From Comamonadaceae bacterium (GTDB lineage: Bacteria > Pseudomonadota > Gammaproteobacteria > Burkholderiales > Burkholderiaceae_C): a stretch of DNA of 7,020 bases. Positions 6,538 through 7,020 of this stretch are shown in pieces (the stretch's first letter is position 1; every line of letters starts with the position of its first letter). The notes under the pieces were generated by a model. It searched no databases and had not been told where the DNA came from. It saw only the letters and a program-made list of their open reading frames with translations. The DNA is taken from positions 1-7,020 of the forward strand of contig CANCDA010000130.1 in assembly GCA_947374705.1 (NCBI GenBank), in the 5' to 3' direction. The position numbers and the translations under genes are program-made.

Positions 6538-6560
6538 TGCATTTTGATGCATTTATTTTT
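6538..6560 (+). terminator. Weak hairpin with T-rich tail (candidate intrinsic terminator)
   Basis: TGCAT (6538-6542) and ATGCA (6547-6551) form a 5-bp stem with a TTTG loop, followed by TTTATTTTT (6552-6560). The geometry is that of a Rho-independent terminator for the STAS gene, but the stem is short and AT-rich, so it may be weak or not real. Confidence 0.3.
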
Positions 6561-6623
6561 GTGGCCTCAACCTTCAGGCATCACATTCACACCCATCGCT
6601 AAGTGCTTAATTTAGAACAGTTT

Positions 6624-6642
6624 TCATGCGGTCATTGCATGA
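6624..6642. repeat. Inverted repeat TCATGC-N7-GCATGA
   Basis: A perfect 6-base inverted repeat separated by 7 bases in the AT-rich leader, about 70 bases upstream of the predicted mraZ -35. The symmetry would suit a dimeric regulator. No known binding consensus is recognised, and an inverted repeat this short can occur by chance in AT-rich DNA. Confidence 0.25.
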
Positions 6643-6693
6643 TAAATCAGCTCTAAGTCCTTGATTCCATTGAAATTTTTCATGTTTTAGAGT

Positions 6694-6721
6694 TTGACGA
6701 CCTTTAATTTGCTGGTACAGT
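6694..6721 (+). promoter_or_regulatory. Predicted sigma-70 promoter of mraZ (dcw cluster)
   Basis: TTGACG (6694-6699, 5 of 6 matches to the -35 consensus) is followed after 16 bases by TACAGT (6716-6721, 4 of 6 matches to the -10). Transcription would begin near 6728, about 75 bases before the mraZ start. The -10 overlaps the first AGTG repeat, as expected for repression by MraZ. TTTAAT at 6703-6708 is an alternative -10 (5 of 6), but it lacks a good -35. Confidence 0.5.
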
Positions 6722-6757
6722 GCAAATAAGTGCAATTAAGTGGTGAAAAGTGCCGTT
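6718..6757 (+). promoter_or_regulatory. MraZ box: four AGTG direct repeats at 10-bp period
   Basis: AGTG occurs at 6719, 6729, 6739 and 6749, exactly 10 bases apart; the last three are AAGTG and the first CAGTG. The first two units share 8 of 10 bases. MraZ is known to bind arrays of short direct repeats with a 10-bp period before its own gene: TGGG-type units in E. coli and AAAGTG-type units in Mycoplasma. The array here overlaps the predicted -10 and start site and lies 45 bases before mraZ, so binding should repress mraZ and possibly the whole dcw operon. Direct repeats on one face of the helix suit the ring-shaped MraZ oligomer. Confidence 0.8.
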
Positions 6758-6801
6758 ACTTCTCACCTTGCTGCATTTCAATTTCACAGGGGTGTGCTGT
6801 C

Positions 6802-7020
6802 GTGTTTCAAGGGGCTTCGTCACTGAATCTGGATGCCAAGGGGCGGTTGTCTGTGCCGACCCGGCATCGTGACGTGCTCTTGGCCACCGCAGCAGGGCAG
6901 CTCACCATCACCAAACACCCGCACGGCTGCCTTATGGTCTTCCCCCGCCCAGAGTGGGAGAAGTTCCGCGAGCGCATCGCCGCCTTGCCCATGTCGGCCC
7001 AGTGGTGGAAGCGCATCTTC
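6802..7020 (+). CDS. mraZ: Transcriptional regulator MraZ, N-terminal part (3' end outside window)
   Basis: MraZ is the first gene of the division and cell wall cluster and represses that cluster's own promoter. The first 73 codons are present, about half of the usual ~145 residues. The start is a GTG at 6802 with AGGGG (6788-6792) 9 bases upstream. The protein begins MFQGASSLNLDAKGRLSVP, matching the family's opening and its AbrB-like SpoVT fold; the signature DAKGRLSVPTRHR spans residues 11-23. CLMVFPRPEWEKF and the following helix match the rest of the first AbrB-like repeat, and the second repeat is beyond the edge. rsmH, ftsL and ftsI would be expected next. Four AGTG repeats upstream support autoregulation. 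Confidence 0.93.
   Translation, partial: MFQGASSLNLDAKGRLSVPTRHRDVLLATAAGQLTITKHPHGCLMVFPRPEWEKFRERIAALPMSAQWWKRIF

Larger units (their letters stand above)
6476..6801. other. Long non-coding region before the division (dcw) cluster
   Basis: No coding frame is supported in these 326 bases. The first ~55 bases are GC-rich and fold into inverted repeats; from about 6540 the region becomes AT-rich, clearly different from its neighbours. It holds a possible terminator for the STAS gene, a short palindrome at 6624-6642, the likely mraZ promoter and an array of four AGTG repeats just before mraZ. Each is listed separately. Confidence 0.8.

Overview
The window looks like chromosomal DNA of a betaproteobacterium, most likely order Burkholderiales and close to Comamonadaceae. 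This rests on the XerC, RlmI and MraZ protein sequences, the Burkholderiales-like DksA core lacking most zinc cysteines, and CTG/GCC-rich coding. It was read by eye with no database search, so the family-level placement is an inference. There is no sign of phage, insertion sequence, CRISPR, rRNA or tRNA.

Layout, left to right. The 3' end of xerC (+) enters from the left edge. It runs tail-to-tail, with a 34-base overlap, into a small unrecognised gene on the minus strand (360-749). After a 97-base divergent gap come four plus-strand genes with short gaps: rlmI (23S rRNA m5C methyltransferase), a COG0523/G3E-family metallochaperone GTPase with a His-rich loop, a DksA-family protein with a very long basic tail, and a 625-residue protein ending in a STAS domain. 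A 326-base non-coding region (6476-6801), AT-rich for most of its length, then leads into mraZ, the first gene of the division and cell wall (dcw) cluster. mraZ starts at a GTG at 6802 and is cut by the right edge.

Three things stand out. (1) The mraZ leader carries four AGTG direct repeats at an exact 10-bp period on top of the predicted promoter, an evident MraZ autoregulatory operator. (2) The STAS protein appears to be built from two copies of a [helical module + STAS] unit, the first STAS being degenerate. (3) The DksA-like protein has a histone-H1-like tail of about 233 residues without a single acidic residue, on a DksA core that keeps only one of the four zinc cysteines, and it sits next to a COG0523 GTPase. 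That pairing recalls the zinc-independent DksA/COG0523 link known from Zur regulons.

Functionally the block mixes chromosome maintenance (XerC), ribosome modification (RlmI), metal handling (G3E GTPase), transcription control (DksA-like) and the start of the division operon (MraZ). Gaps of 62, 149 and 63 bases separate rlmI, the GTPase, dksA and the STAS gene. Partial co-transcription is possible, but dksA and mraZ most likely have their own promoters.
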